Positions 43,491 to 55,183 of a stretch of DNA of 64,000 nucleotides are shown piece by piece. Location: contig NAJO01000002.1 of the NCBI GenBank assembly GCA_002077065.1, positions 868,001 through 932,000 on the forward strand, in the 5' to 3' direction. Numbering within the stretch: the stretch's first letter is position 1; every line of letters starts with the position of its first letter. The translations under genes were made by a program, and so were the position numbers. The notes beneath the pieces are model-generated. The model was not told the DNA's origin and did not search any database. It saw only the letters and a list, made by a program, of their open reading frames with translations. The DNA is from Cryoendolithus antarcticus. Taxonomy: Eukaryota; Ascomycota; Dothideomycetes; Cladosporiales; Cladosporiaceae.

Positions 43491-44641
43491 GCGGCTGGCC
43501 ATGATGGGGCAGCAATATTGCTGGATTGCAACAGTCCACCTGGACGCCGGAAGGCACATAAGCGCCATCTGCGAGAGCAACGTTCCATCGGCGACGCATT
43601 CATGATGAACACGTCCTGCCTTCGACCGCCGGGCGAGAGCCGTCGCGGAGGAACAATGAGACTGGGGTGAGGCGACGGGAAAGACGGTGCATGGTGCGCA
43701 TTACGCAAGCTGGCTGCGAAGGCTCGACTGGTGACAAACTGAGGACGAATTGAGAACAGGCATCACACGCGCGAGGGGCTTTTGGGCATGTACTGAGTGG
43801 GCGCGGGAGTGGGCGCAACTACGTTCCGTCGATGTAGAGTACGACGTGTTGTACTGACATACAGTCTGGCTATCCAGCAGGCCAGCATCATGCCGATGAG
43901 ACTGCTGATCGCGCCCTAGGCGGAGCTGTGCCGCTTTTTTGATCATCAGATGCAATTTCTCGTAGTCAACTCTATTACCAACTGCGCAGAGGCAACCTCG
44001 TGCGCATGATTTGTACGGCCGCTCTTGCGTATGTGAAGCAGTAGTGGATGGCCACGGCAGCAGCTGTTCAGCGCGTTATCGAAATCAGCCTGACTCATGG
44101 AAGCTGCGACCCCAGTAGCCAATAACGGCCCGCATTGGCGCTACCTCTGTTGCAGACGGAACCTGGGAACCTTCGAAGATCAAGGCATCATCACTCCACG
44201 GTATGACCTCTGCTGTAGCAAGCCGCTCTCCTCGTGTAGCACCCAAGTGGTCTACAGTCTCCCAGCCAGACATCCCTAATCGCCGCATCAACACGTGCGG
44301 CTGTATTGACGATCGTTCGCCAGGCTCGGCACACCGATATTGATCCAACAATCTCGGCTGTTCGCTTCACTGCAGTGGTCGAGCCACTACTGACTTAGCC
44401 GTGCAGCGGACATGTAGCTTGTAGTAGCTGCCAACAATCCGCCTGCAAGGACACAATGCCGGGCATTGGGGCTGAAGTTCGACTGCATGGCTTGTGCATG
44501 AGCCGGTAGTCGCTTCGACGCATTGGGAAGCTATGATGACTATCCTAGGCGGCGTGGCGAGCAGAGTATAAGTATTGCATTTCTTAGATTCCTGCCTTCG
44601 AGACTTTGGTACTGCGAGCACCTAGTATTGCCGTCGCCATC
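43491..44641. other. Intergenic region upstream of tyrosinase
   Basis: About 1.15 kb with no supportable gene. It is presumably the 3' flank of the small basic protein gene and the promoter of the tyrosinase. Confidence 0.5.
44565..44574 (+). promoter_or_regulatory. TATA-like element upstream of tyrosinase
   Basis: AGTATAAGTA lies about 70 bp upstream of the tyrosinase start codon, in a plausible position for a fungal core promoter with a short 5' leader. Confidence 0.3.
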
Positions 44642-45960
44642 ATGCGTTCATCAGCTGTCTGGGCAGCTTTGCTGTCGCTTCTCGCAGTGACGGAAGCATG
44701 GCAGCCCGCTTCAACACAGAAGACTGACAAGCTCGCGGCTCAGGGCATGAGAAATCTCTACGCAAGCGAGCGAAGACATCATGGGCACAAAGGCTGCAAC
44801 ATCAAGAACGCGGCTGTGCGCAAGGAATGGCTGACGCTCACACCGCACGAGAAGAAGGACTATATCAGCGCCGTGAAGTGCTTGCAGTCCAAGCCCGCGC
44901 TTTCAAGCGCCACTGTTCCTGGCGCGAAGACCAGATATGACGATTTCGTCGGCGTCCATATCCAGCAAACGCTCACGGTGAGGGCCCATCATGTCCAAAA
45001 CAATCGCCAGTCGCTAACGTAGTCCACCTCGCAGATACATCTTACTGTGGGTACTCGAGCTGCCATTTGCCATTGCAGACAGTGTATTGACGTCCACAGG
45101 GCAACTTCCTCTCCTGGCACCGCTACTTCACCTGGGCTTACGAAACAGCACTGCGTGAGGAATGCGGCTACAAAGGCTACCAGCCCTACGTGAATTGGGG
45201 AAAGCACGCCCTAGACATTCAAGGCTCTCCTCTCTTTGACGGCAGCAGCACCAGCATGTCCGGGAACGGCGCCTACCGTCCACACAACGCGACCGGCATC
45301 CCAAGCAACGATGCGCCTCTGATCCTGCTCGCGCCAGGTGTCGGTGGTGGCTGCGTGGCCAGCGGCCCATTCAAGAACCTCACCGTCAACTTAGGCCCTC
45401 TTGCGCCATCTCTCCGCGACTCAGTCCCGACTGCTACCGGACTGGAGTACAACCCACGCTGTCTGCGTCGTGATCTCACACAAGCAGCTGCCTCGCTCGG
45501 ATCAACCGACGCAACGAGCTACGAGCTCATCTCCAACCACACCACTGTGTTAGACTTTCAGAACACAATGCAAGGCAACGGCTTCCTCAACAACTACATC
45601 GGCGTCCACACCGCTGGCCACTTCTGGGTACTTTCCCTCTCTCCCAATCCTGTCCAAAACCCTCCACTAACACCCTCCCAGGTCAACGGCGACCCCGGCG
45701 GCGACTTCTTCGCATCCCCCGGTGATCCGTTCTTCTTTCTCCACCATGGCCAAATCGACCGCACTTGGCAGATCTGGCAGAATCTGGACTTGAAGAACCG
45801 ACAGAACGCTATTTCTGGCACGCGTACGATCGGCAATATGCCGCCTTCGCCTAATGCTACGCTGAGCGATATTCTGGATCTTGGGGTGCTGGCGCCGAAC
45901 ATTACACTTGGGGAGGCGATGAGTACGTTGGGAGGGCCGTTTTGCTATATCTACGCTTGA
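44642..45960 (+). CDS. Secreted short tyrosinase (type-3 copper oxidase)
   Basis: Four exons: 44642-44977, 45035-45046 (12 nt), 45100-45627 and 45682-45960, giving 384 residues. A signal peptide (about MRSSAVWAALLSLLAVTEA) begins at the chosen ATG. The CuA site is DDFVGVH..., IH from the microexon and WHRYF; the CuB site is GVHTAGHFW and FFLHHGQIDRTW, so all six copper-binding histidines can be placed. Such enzymes hydroxylate monophenols and/or oxidise diphenols to quinones, in pigment or phenolic metabolism; short secreted types act outside the cell. The third intron (45628-45681, 54 nt) is in frame and open, and if read through would insert 18 residues into the CuB region. The second CuA histidine is encoded only by the microexon. 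The C-terminal inhibitory domain of long tyrosinases is absent. Confidence 0.92.
45035..45046 (+). other. 12-nt microexon carrying a copper ligand
   Basis: ATACATCTTACT (Ile-His-Leu-Thr) lies between an intron ending CTCGCAG and one starting GTGGGT. It supplies the IH of the family pattern between HIQQTLT and GNFLSWHRYF. Skipping keeps the frame but removes the second CuA histidine. Confidence 0.78.
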
Positions 45961-46277
45961 GCCTATTGTCTAGTCTGAGAGGCATATCGACAGTCTAGGA
46001 CAACAAGGGACCCGGTATAGGTGAGGGTCGCTCACAATGCATCCTTGTAGGCCGAGGTTTGGGTGATCACGAATGCGAGAAGCTGTACGACCGTTCGACG
46101 GGCAGTAGTCTTGCCGTGATAGGATGCGTTGTCACTGACGACTAGTCTGCAACACTTCGCAGCGCTAGGCCCTGGGTCTGATATTCCATAGTGCTCACTA
46201 CGAGACTTTCGTCTGGCCAGAACCCTTCTCATATGCCTCACACATAGTCTTCAAATCATTCAAAGCCCTCTCGCTTA
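45961..46277. other. Convergent spacer
   Basis: About 320 bp between the 3' ends of the tyrosinase and the cNMP/F-box/LRR gene. Nothing seen. Confidence 0.5.
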
Positions 46278-49262
46278 TCACCTCCCAGCTCGCCAAGTCC
46301 CATCAGCAACAACATCAAACTTGATACTCCTACCCCAGCCTCCGACTTCCTTCCTGCCATTCACCCTCGCCATGCCAGCCCTCTCGATCCAAGGACGTAA
46401 GTTCTTGCACTGACTTACATCAAACTCGCGCAGGTTCCTGCATCCTTCCACCACACTCTCAACACCTTGGCCAGTGACACGCACGCAACCTCGAACAGAC
46501 AGGTAGCGTAGTTCGAGTAGATGAAGGCCGATGCAGCGGAGACTGTTGTCGCTTACAGCGCTGCCACAGAATGCAAGGTTGAGGCGGCGGAGTTGCGACA
46601 AGCCGAGGGAGAGGACTTCTGTTGCGGTGTCGCTGAGCGCACAGCAGAAGGACAAGTCCAGATCTTGCAGACTTCGGCAGCCGCCAACGACGCCCACGAT
46701 GGCTTGATCAGAAAGATATGTGCAATCCGCAAGGATCAACTTCTTCAGATTGGGAAAATTGTAAGTGCCCCAGGAGTGGAAGCCCAGGTCTGAGATCGAT
46801 GTACACCGCGTCAGGTCTAGGGACTCGAGACGTGAAGCAGCGTGCATTGCGAGATGCGACATTGAGCGGTCTTGGATATGCTTGCAGTAGCTTAGTGTCA
46901 ATCTCTTGAGCTTGGGAGCGCCGATCACTGTTCCAGGAGGCTGAGGAGGATCTAGCGTCAAGGGCGCGATGGCAGGAGCTTTGCCTTTTCTGCGACCATT
47001 CGGTAGCGTCGGCGGTGGAGGCGGAGGCGCCTTCTCGTTGGGCGGGACAATCCAGCCTACGACTCGCGCGAGGAGATTGTCGCCTACTTTGCGGCAGTTG
47101 CTGAGATCGATTTCCTCCAGATGCTTGGCTCTCTCGATTAGGCCAAGGACTGCAGGACCGGAGACGTCCCAGACAGACTTCATCCTCCAGGTGATTGCGG
47201 ATTCGCCGCAGGCATCGACAAGGTGTTTGAAGCCGTCGTCAGTGATATGGAAGCAGTTCGAGAGATCTACAGCTTTAGGTCGCGAGCCGATGAAGGGGAC
47301 TATGACGTCCCGTAGGACGTCGTCGGTGACGTAGGTGTTGTATCTACTGAGATCGAGGCGGATGAGGATGTTTGGCGAAGTGGTGAGCAGGTTGTGCCAG
47401 TGCATGCTTACTCGGCGCAAGCGCATGAGGTCTAGCAGATCGAGGTGCTGCAGGACAAGCAAGAGCAATGCATCTGGTAAACGGCCCTTACCAGCATTCG
47501 ATGGCTGCCGGGCTAGACTCGGCCGTCTTGTGGCAGTAGGCGACAGACGAAGAGGACTTGTCGGAGAGTCTGTAGGCGTTGGCTTACGCCGTCTCGGAGA
47601 TGGTGGCTGATACTTGAAGCTACTAGGTGGGCTGTTTGTACGCAGACTCTCAAGCAGAGATGCTTGCTGCCCATCTGGCGGACTCGACAGCGGAGGCGCG
47701 AGCGAGGAGCGCCGAGATGTCGGATATGGTACTGCGTCGCTGTTTGGTGATGGTGGTGCAAGTGACGCACGCCTTGACTTGGCTCGCATATTGTCCAGCT
47801 CCGGGTTGAAGAAGGGATCTGGATCGATTGGTTCCAGCTGATTGATCGGCATAGGCAGGTCGATGGGCTCCTCAAATGTAACCGTAGGTAGTCGCTTTCG
47901 CCACTCTGATGCTGCCGACTCTGTACTTATACCACCGATGCCGTTCGCCGCATCAACGTCAGCCATGACGATGTCCTCATCCTTATCTGCAGCGTGGAGT
48001 CTGCCTTTGGCCACTCGTTCGACCTGTTGGCGTATCTCGGGAGAACACTTGGTCCACAGCTCGTCCAGTACGTCGCCTGTAATGAGCAAGCACTCCACTG
48101 ATTGCACACTTCGCACCGTCGCCGTTCGCTTAGGTGACAGAGCCAGATTTGTGACTTCGCCGAAATACTGTCCAGGTTTCAGCCGCGCCTTGAACTTCAT
48201 GTGTGGCGCGCCAGCACCATATGTAGACGCTGACGTATCATCATGTCTGTGAGACTTCGCATTGCTTAGACTGGCTTCATTGACCTCCTGGAGTACCTCC
48301 ACGTCGCCCTTGACGACGAAGTAAACGTCTCTACCTGCAGTGCCTTGTTTGACGATCTCCGTAAAAGGCGGGAATGAGACAGGATGTGCGTTGCAGCCCA
48401 GATAATGCAGGATCTCGTCAGGCAAGCTGGCAAAGAGAGGCAGTTCTTTCAGTAGTCGGCGGATCGTCAAGGGCGCTGTGTCCAGGGCACTCGATGCCGC
48501 CATCTCAATGACACTCGGCGAAGGCGACTTCCGCCGTTTGTTGCTCAATACTTCGCCGTCTACAAACGCTCCAGCCTCTCCCATTTCGACATCACCAGCT
48601 ATCCAGTCCCTTGATCTCTTCCTCGGCGCAGTTGGCGGACGCATGGTTCCCGCATCACCAAGATGTCCAGTCGATGATCCTCCAGTCGATGATCCGCGCT
48701 CCTTCTTCTTCCTGTCCAGGATGGCAAGTCTCTCCAGCGCTTCTTCCCGGATTGATTTCTCAACATCAGGATAGCTCGGAAGCTCTTTCTGCAGATCCTC
48801 CTTGTTCAATCTGACGACCATACTACGGACAGACGCTACGATCGTCGCCGTCCTCGGTACACCCATCAAGATGCCGATCTCGCCGAAAAATGATCCCGGC
48901 TTGAGCTCAGCGTACGTGCTCTCCCCATCGCGACTCGTGACTCGCACACTCCCCCGTACAAGCCAGTACATCGCCTTGGCATCTTCGCCTTCTCGCACGA
49001 TCTCCTGGCTGGGCTGGAAGATGCTTGGTCTCAAGCTCTTGCCAATGGACAGTAGGAAAGACTCTGGCGCCGACTGGAACAAGGGAAATGCTCTCAATCG
49101 ATCCAGAAGTTCCAAAGGCAGGCCAGCTATGGTCGAGCTAGCTAGAGGAGACGACTTGATCGGTCTGCTGGGGTTTATGCCGCTGTCGTAGCTCTGCAGC
49201 AGTGCGATTGGCTCGACCTTGCGCACTGCCGTGGTCGTGCTACGCAGTGGCTGCCGCCGCAT
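46278..49262 (-). CDS. Double cNMP-binding, F-box and LRR protein
   Basis: Intronless, 994 residues. Two cyclic-nucleotide-binding folds lie at about 60-155 and 275-400. The phosphate-binding cassettes read FFGEIGILMGVPRTATIVA and YFGEVTNLALSPKRTATVR, close to the FGE...PR.A pattern of PKA regulatory subunits, though a hydrophobic residue or Asn replaces small residues in each. An F-box lies at about 593-640 (LPDALLLLVLQHLDLLDLMRLRRVS), followed by about ten AMN1-type leucine-rich repeats to residue 970 (LEEIDLSNCRKVGDNLL, LESLDLTRCTSISD). Architecture predicts an SCF substrate receptor whose activity is coupled to cAMP/cGMP or to another ligand. The linker between CNB2 and the F-box has three PKA-type RRxS sites (RRAS, RRSS and RRPS at about 497-582). 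The overall fold calls are firm; nucleotide binding and the E3 role are inference. There is no signal peptide or membrane helix. Confidence 0.88.
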   Translation of the reverse strand: MRRQPLRSTTTAVRKVEPIALLQSYDSGINPSRPIKSSPLASSTIAGLPLELLDRLRAFPLFQSAPESFLLSIGKSLRPSIFQPSQEIVREGEDAKAMYWLVRGSVRVTSRDGESTYAELKPGSFFGEIGILMGVPRTATIVASVRSMVVRLNKEDLQKELPSYPDVEKSIREEALERLAILDRKKKERGSSTGGSSTGHLGDAGTMRPPTAPRKRSRDWIAGDVEMGEAGAFVDGEVLSNKRRKSPSPSVIEMAASSALDTAPLTIRRLLKELPLFASLPDEILHYLGCNAHPVSFPPFTEIVKQGTAGRDVYFVVKGDVEVLQEVNEASLSNAKSHRHDDTSASTYGAGAPHMKFKARLKPGQYFGEVTNLALSPKRTATVRSVQSVECLLITGDVLDELWTKCSPEIRQQVERVAKGRLHAADKDEDIVMADVDAANGIGGISTESAASEWRKRLPTVTFEEPIDLPMPINQLEPIDPDPFFNPELDNMRAKSRRASLAPPSPNSDAVPYPTSRRSSLAPPLSSPPDGQQASLLESLRTNSPPSSFKYQPPSPRRRKPTPTDSPTSPLRLSPTATRRPSLARQPSNAGKGRLPDALLLLVLQHLDLLDLMRLRRVSMHWHNLLTTSPNILIRLDLSRYNTYVTDDVLRDVIVPFIGSRPKAVDLSNCFHITDDGFKHLVDACGESAITWRMKSVWDVSGPAVLGLIERAKHLEEIDLSNCRKVGDNLLARVVGWIVPPNEKAPPPPPPTLPNGRRKGKAPAIAPLTLDPPQPPGTVIGAPKLKRLTLSYCKHIQDRSMSHLAMHAASRLESLDLTRCTSISDLGFHSWGTYNFPNLKKLILADCTYLSDQAIVGVVGGCRSLQDLDLSFCCALSDTATEVLSLGLSQLRRLNLAFCGSAVSDNSLRCIGLHLLELRYLSVRGCVRVTGQGVESVVEGCRNLREFDVSQCKNLRPWIERAGMARVNGRKEVGGWGRSIKFDVVADGTWRAGR

Positions 49263-50136
49263 CTTGACTTGCTGGTCTTGTCGCTACCATGCAGTGGTTG
49301 CTGGCTGGATTCTCAAAGGTCTGTTGCGGCACGTGCTGGCCGTCCGTTCAAGCAGTGTCTGTATCCCGTTTCCAGGCCCAGAGCAGCACCTTACTGCAGC
49401 TAGCCGAGAGCGAACAGCAGACACTGACAAAGCTGGTCTTGTCTCGGTATACCGACGGTCTTGCTTGCGTCGACTTCCGTGGGTCCCGGTCCAGCCGTGT
49501 ATATTGTGTCCGTAAGCGCACGCGCGCGTGAAGAATGCTGTCCTGCACGTGTGGCAGTGGTCTCGTCGCTTTCGCCTGGACCAATTCCCCGGTATGTAAC
49601 TGCGTCGCAGCCAGCGTCGAAAGCAATACCAGAGCTCCCTGAGGACATCAACGTACACGTACTGAGACAAGAAGGTGTTGCTGTTGCGTTTCACCCATTC
49701 CCATCCTCCCTCCGTAAAGCTCTCGCCCGTCACTGCTCTAAGATTGGCTATGTCATCGTCCCGCACTGCGGCAAGAGCGACCCCGTGCGGCCCGTAGCCC
49801 GCTTGTGCTTTGACTTCATCCTTGGATCGCGTGCCTCTACCCTGCAGCAATGTCGACCGCATTCTCGACAGCATCGCCTACCCTATCTGTCTAGCTTCTA
49901 CTCGAACGTCGACTCTCTTCGGCCAGGGCTCTTGTGTCGTATACGAAGCTCCGGGAGTTGCTCAAATCGAGCACCTGAATATGCATAGCCAAGACACTGT
50001 AGCTGCAGAGAAGCAGTACGTTTCCAACACCAGCGGGACTGTTACAAAGGCAATGTGCTTCTTGAAATCCATGAATAGGTCGCTGTGGTGGCAGAGACGC
50101 CTATGACCTCGTTCAGCACAACGCTAGGTACTTATG
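49263..50136. other. Promoter side of the cNMP/F-box gene and 3' flank of the permease
   Basis: About 870 bp. Open frames on both strands (for example 49461-49988) have no domain. No element recognised. Confidence 0.45.
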
Positions 50137-51841
50137 TCACCCCACCACCCATCTCTTCGCCTCAATCCACCACGGCCTCTTCCCTTTCTCCTCCACCCCA
50201 GACATGTCGACATTGAGATGCGTGTAATCTCTCCTTCCACTCTGCAAATCGATGTCCTCCAGCTTCACCCACTTCGTCTTCTTCACAACCTTCCAAACCA
50301 CGTACAACACCACAAAGATGACTAGCACAATATAGTTGAATATGAAGTTCACCCAGTCGAATCCCCCTATAAAGACAGAGTAGCCAGAGATTACGACCAA
50401 GAAGATGTTCAGCCCAACGACGAAGTACGTGCCATAGGGGTACAGCATAGCTTTATACGGCAGATCGGCGACAGAGTTCCCTTGCAAGACCCAGGCTTTG
50501 CGGAAGCGAACGTGCGTCACGCCGATGAAGGCCCAGGCGATGAATGTAGCGGCGCCAGCTATGTCTATTAAATAGGTGAAAACTTTGCCAGCTCCAGCCG
50601 TAATGTTCAGCAGCGCCAGCAAGCCGAGGAAGTTCGAGATCAAGATCGCGTTCACGGGTGTGCCATTCTTTGTGGTCTTTCCGAAGATCTTCGGGGCTCT
50701 GCCGGTCTTCGCGAGCGTCACGAGCGAGCGCGAAGCGACGTAGATGGCTGAGTTGATGGAGGAAAATTGGGCTGTGAGCATCACGACGTTAACTAAGCTG
50801 CCTGCGCCTGGCCAGCCGGCCTGGACCAGAGCGATGGTCCACGGAGATTTGCCGGTTTTGGTGTCTGCACTCAACAGCTCGTCGCTGTCAGAAGGCACGA
50901 GGAGACCGGCAAAGAAGACAAGGCCGATGAAGATGATCAGGATGCGCCAGAACGTCTGCTTAATAGCCTTGGGCAGATCTCGAGCAGGGTTCCTGGACTC
51001 TGCGGCAGTCAGGGCTAGCATCTCGGTACCGCAGTAGTAGACAGCAGCCAGCAGGAAGGTCTGTCCAAAGCCATTGATGCCGTTTGCGAACAGTCCGGGA
51101 GTCTTCCAGTACCGGAAACCAATCTTATCGCCCCCGATTCCGCCAGTATTGATCAGAATTGCTATCAAGAAGCCAGCGAGCACGCAGAAAAGTTTCCAGA
51201 CAGCGAGGTAGAACTCCACCTCGCCGTAGACAACCACCCCCATGAGACTCACTCCTTGATAGAACGCCCAGGCAATCAATATCCAGCCGTAAGAAGGCAC
51301 AGCGGTAGTCCAAAGCGAGAAGATGATCGACACATTATTGTAGTCATTTGCCAGATTGCAGACCCAGAGATACCAGTAGTTCCACCCGAGGGCAAACGCT
51401 AGTGCTGGATCGACGAAGCGACCGGACATCTCGATGAAGGCGCCTGGGATTGGAAGGAGCGTACTCATCTCGCCGAGAGCTTGCATGACGAAGAAGACGT
51501 CTATGCCGATGATGGTAAAGCAAATGAGGGCGCCGAGAGGGCCGGAGGAGGCGACTGCTGTACCCGTGCCGTACCAGATGGAGGCGCTGGGCAGCGTTAG
51601 TATGTAGCGATGATTCGGACGTGGTCGAGATACTGCGGTAGACGTACCCCACTACGCCTCCAAATGCTATCATCTGTAGATGTCTTCCTTTGAGGCCGCG
51701 TTGCAGACCCTCGTCCAGAACGTTCCCGTTGCTCGCGACAGCATGCGCAATGATGCCGCCAGCGACCTCGGGATGGGCATCGGGCGCGACTGTATTCGAT
51801 ACTCCTGTCTTCTCGTCGTGAGATTCAACGGGGCTTTCCAT
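50137..51841 (-). CDS. Amino-acid permease, APC superfamily
   Basis: Exons 51648-51841 and 50137-51586, separated by a 61-nt intron (GTACGT...GCTGCCCAG), give 547 residues. It is a plasma-membrane H+-coupled amino-acid transporter of the fungal YAT type with about 12 helices. Family blocks are RHLQMIAFGGVVGASIWYGTG (helix 1 unwinding region), GEMSTLLPIPGAF, GRFVDPALAFALGWNYWYLW, the TAAESRNPARDLPKAI loop, and YKAMLYPYGTYF. The start at 51841 was chosen because the upstream extension has no ATG; the N-terminal 60 residues are hydrophilic and cytosolic. Substrate range cannot be read from the sequence. The protein ends in PWWIEAKRWVVG, in keeping with other fungal permeases. Confidence 0.92.
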
Positions 51842-54800
51842 TGTCGACGCACGTGGGTACCGCAGCGACTTCAGTGAGATACTGGGCACTGCACGGAAGA
51901 TTTGTGAATGAGAAAGAGGAATGTACTGCACCTTGAGATAGAATAGGCCAAGCCATCGAGAATACTACATTCGAATGCGACTGCATCGTTAGCATGGTGG
52001 ATATCAGATAAGGCGTGATTGATTACACAGACTGCGATGCGGAACAGCATCGTGCTTCGGGCAAGAAACGTCCGAAGGCGCGATGGAGACCACAGGGTCA
52101 GCGTTGATAGCCCAGGCTATTGAGATAGCCGCTCGTCGCCTCTTCGCAGTGGCCTCTTCGCAGTGGCCTCTTCGCAGTGATGACTTCAGCATGAGAAGAG
52201 CTTGACGAAGTGATGGAGATAAGCTTGGGCAGCTGCTTGTTGAGGGTAAGCTTGGTGTGACAACGCTTGGACCGATGAGTGGGGTGGCAAACCTAACTCG
52301 ATCTCCACTCCGGGCCAACGACTACAGTTTCACGACATCCGTTGACCGTGTAGGCTCTGCCGGAGTGATGCCGGAAATGCAGCGAAGCCGCAGTATCTCC
52401 ATCTCCTGTGTTTCACACCGAAGATCTCACTGAGGTGCGCTACTGTTATGTGCGTTGATCATTTACACGGGAGCCAGGATTGGCCGAGGAGCGCACTGTC
52501 GAGAGAACGTCACAAGATGCATATCTTCAGGCAGATGCTTCTCATTGAAGGGACAGGTGTGGCATGGCACTCCTGGTGAGCATGGTTGGAGCATGAGGCT
52601 CTTCAGGCTTCTGGGAGAACAGAGATGCATGTTGTCATCAGGCGAATACACCAGCTATACGCCTCGGGGTGCAGCAATCGTCGGATCGGCTGGCTTGGAC
52701 AATCACACAGGAGCATTCGGCCGCACTACATCAGTATGTCGACATCGTGACCCTCTTGCGAGAGCTTCGTGCTGGTGAAATGCATATACTACGGCAATTC
52801 CTTGAGCTACCCACTCAGCTGCCAGAATCTGATGCGCTGATACGTCCATGCCTTGCGACGCAAAACAAGGCATCGGATATTTGACAATGTGCATGAAGTC
52901 AATCGGCCAAGCTGCCATATTCGTAAATGGCCCTACCCGTAGTCGGATAGTAAACGACGGTGAAGTGCTGATATAGTTCGCCTACCTCGACCAATGGTTG
53001 TCGCCCTTGTAGGCTCGACGAACGATCATTGTCTTGATTGCAAGCTTACCGTGATGCATAACCTGGTCGGACGAATAGGAAGCTTCGACGGCATTGCCAC
53101 GTCTGCCGCTTGTACGAAATCGAAGACGGGTTGAAAGATACTAAGATCGTACTTTTGGGGCGGCTGATGCGACGATGAAGCCATTGTGAAGCTGCCTGCC
53201 CGACAACCCTGAGTGGTCGACGTAGGATATGCAGATGCGGGTACTTGACACTTCCAGGGGCATTGTAAGCAAATCGTAGCATCGGAGTAGGAGATGCACA
53301 CGACCAAGCAAAGGCCATTGTCGGCAAAATTACAAAGCATCCGTCGAGGATGAGATCCGTTCGTCCATGCTCTCATTCAACCGACACCCAGGTTCAGCCA
53401 CATTTGTATCATGTCCATGCACGGTCGAAACGCAGGGCCAAGATCAACGATGGCAGTTGCGACTTCCATACCCAACATCACTTCACTCTGCTGCACCCCG
53501 AATAGCAGCCCAGATCACCGTTCTATGAATACACACATTTTGATGCCTCGGCGATCCCGAATGCATGTCGCAATACTCCCCGTGGAGATCCGCAAATCTT
53601 CGCTCTTCACGTCTAGACAACGTGAGGCGCAGCGGCCGCCGATCGTTTGTGGCGACGATTTTCCTAACGGCCCGCTGATGTTTCATCTAGCACGTGCGGA
53701 TCCAACGTCAGTACTCGGCAGTTCGTAACTAGACCCACAATCATTGGGCGCCAGCGTCGCTCAGGGTCTGGTTCCCCGGCACGTTCCGAAGGTTTTGAGG
53801 ACGTCTCTAGACGACGATACGCCCAAGAAATGCAACTCTGGACCAATTCGAGCGCCAAAATCACAGGAAGATTGCGTGAGCGTAGCACGCGTGCGCTCGA
53901 TGTCATAGTTGAGCGACACTCAATTATCGCATTACGGCGGCATACTTCGAAAAGACATCGAGTCAGACTCTCGGGTGGCGGCGCGGATTTCCAAGCCTGA
54001 AGCCCAGTGTAGGGCTCCCGCGATCTCATCCCTGCCTATAACGGACGTCAAGCACGGAACGGCAACCAAAACAGCCATGATCTGTACCTATCGCTGCTAC
54101 ATTCGCGCAGTGCTCCGACGCCAGCTGCTATCTGACCAGTCAGCACGTGGCTTGACCTGAAACGCATTGCCACAATGGGCATATCTGCACCTGGTGCAGC
54201 GGCATGTTCGTGGAGTTCATCTGTTGTAGTAACCATTACGGCTCCCGGCACTTCACTTAATGATGCGAAGATGCTATTCTTACAATGCTGGAGAGATCTA
54301 CAATCGACTCAGCCACGATACAGGCACTTTTCGGTCACTGATACTAGGGTTGCTTGACTTCATCGTTGCGAATTCGTGCAACTACCACTGCACACATGTG
54401 GCAAACTCCGTGTGTATGTGCATGCTAGCGCGGAAAGGTTGGCGAAGCGAGGAGGCTTCTGTCGATGCGCATTCGCCATGCCGCACCACGGCATCCCGTT
54501 GGCTAGCTTGGGTAGAAACATGCATTCAGGCGCAATTGCTGGTCCGACATCTTGTCAAGTCTGCCGGGCCCATATCGGTCAGGGGTGCGTCTGCTAGGCA
54601 AGTACCTGCATGTGGCCGCGGCGAAAGCGTACGCAGCTTGCGTTCAAACCTGGAGCTGATCCATGCAGCATTTTGTATCATTTCATGCGGGTTGCGAGGT
54701 CGTCCTCTCCACCTGACCAATCCTGAGGCAGCATCGCCCTCTCCCAGAGGATATGACACTTGATGCCCAGGGTGCCTCATACTTGAGAGTGGCGATCTCG

Positions 54801-55183
54801 CGGATGCATTCTCTTCCATATCTCTAAATCGAACCACTTCCTCTTTCCCGTCTGCTGCGCATCTCGCTAACCGACAGAGAAGACATGCTAATGCAACAAG
54901 GTGCCATATCTCAAGCAACTAAGTCGGCCTCTCTGTTGTCCTGCATGCGTGCCGTCTGATATGCCGGCATCGACACCTCACAGTCTCCTCGAGCACCCAT
55001 ATCATCCCGACTTGGCCCTCGATCACGCTCGTTCGACATTCTAATCTAATTCAATTGCTCATGTTCTGGACCTGCCTTCCGCCTATTCACTGGATGCTAT
55101 CAGACATTCTGTACTATCGCTATTCATTCCATCCATCACCCTCGCTCTACAGTCAATCGACTTCAACCTGACTTGTCGCAATC
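51842..55183. other. Gene-poor interval of about 3.3 kb
   Basis: No frame longer than about 170 codons, none with a domain or splice-supported extension. A short 14-bp minisatellite lies at 52139-52180. The 3' part should contain the promoter and perhaps the first exon of the Myb-repeat gene, whose frame is open upstream of its first ATG. Confidence 0.55.
52139..52180. repeat. 14-bp minisatellite, three copies
   Basis: CCTCTTCGCAGTGG is repeated three times head to tail; the last base of the third copy differs. Confidence 0.9.
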
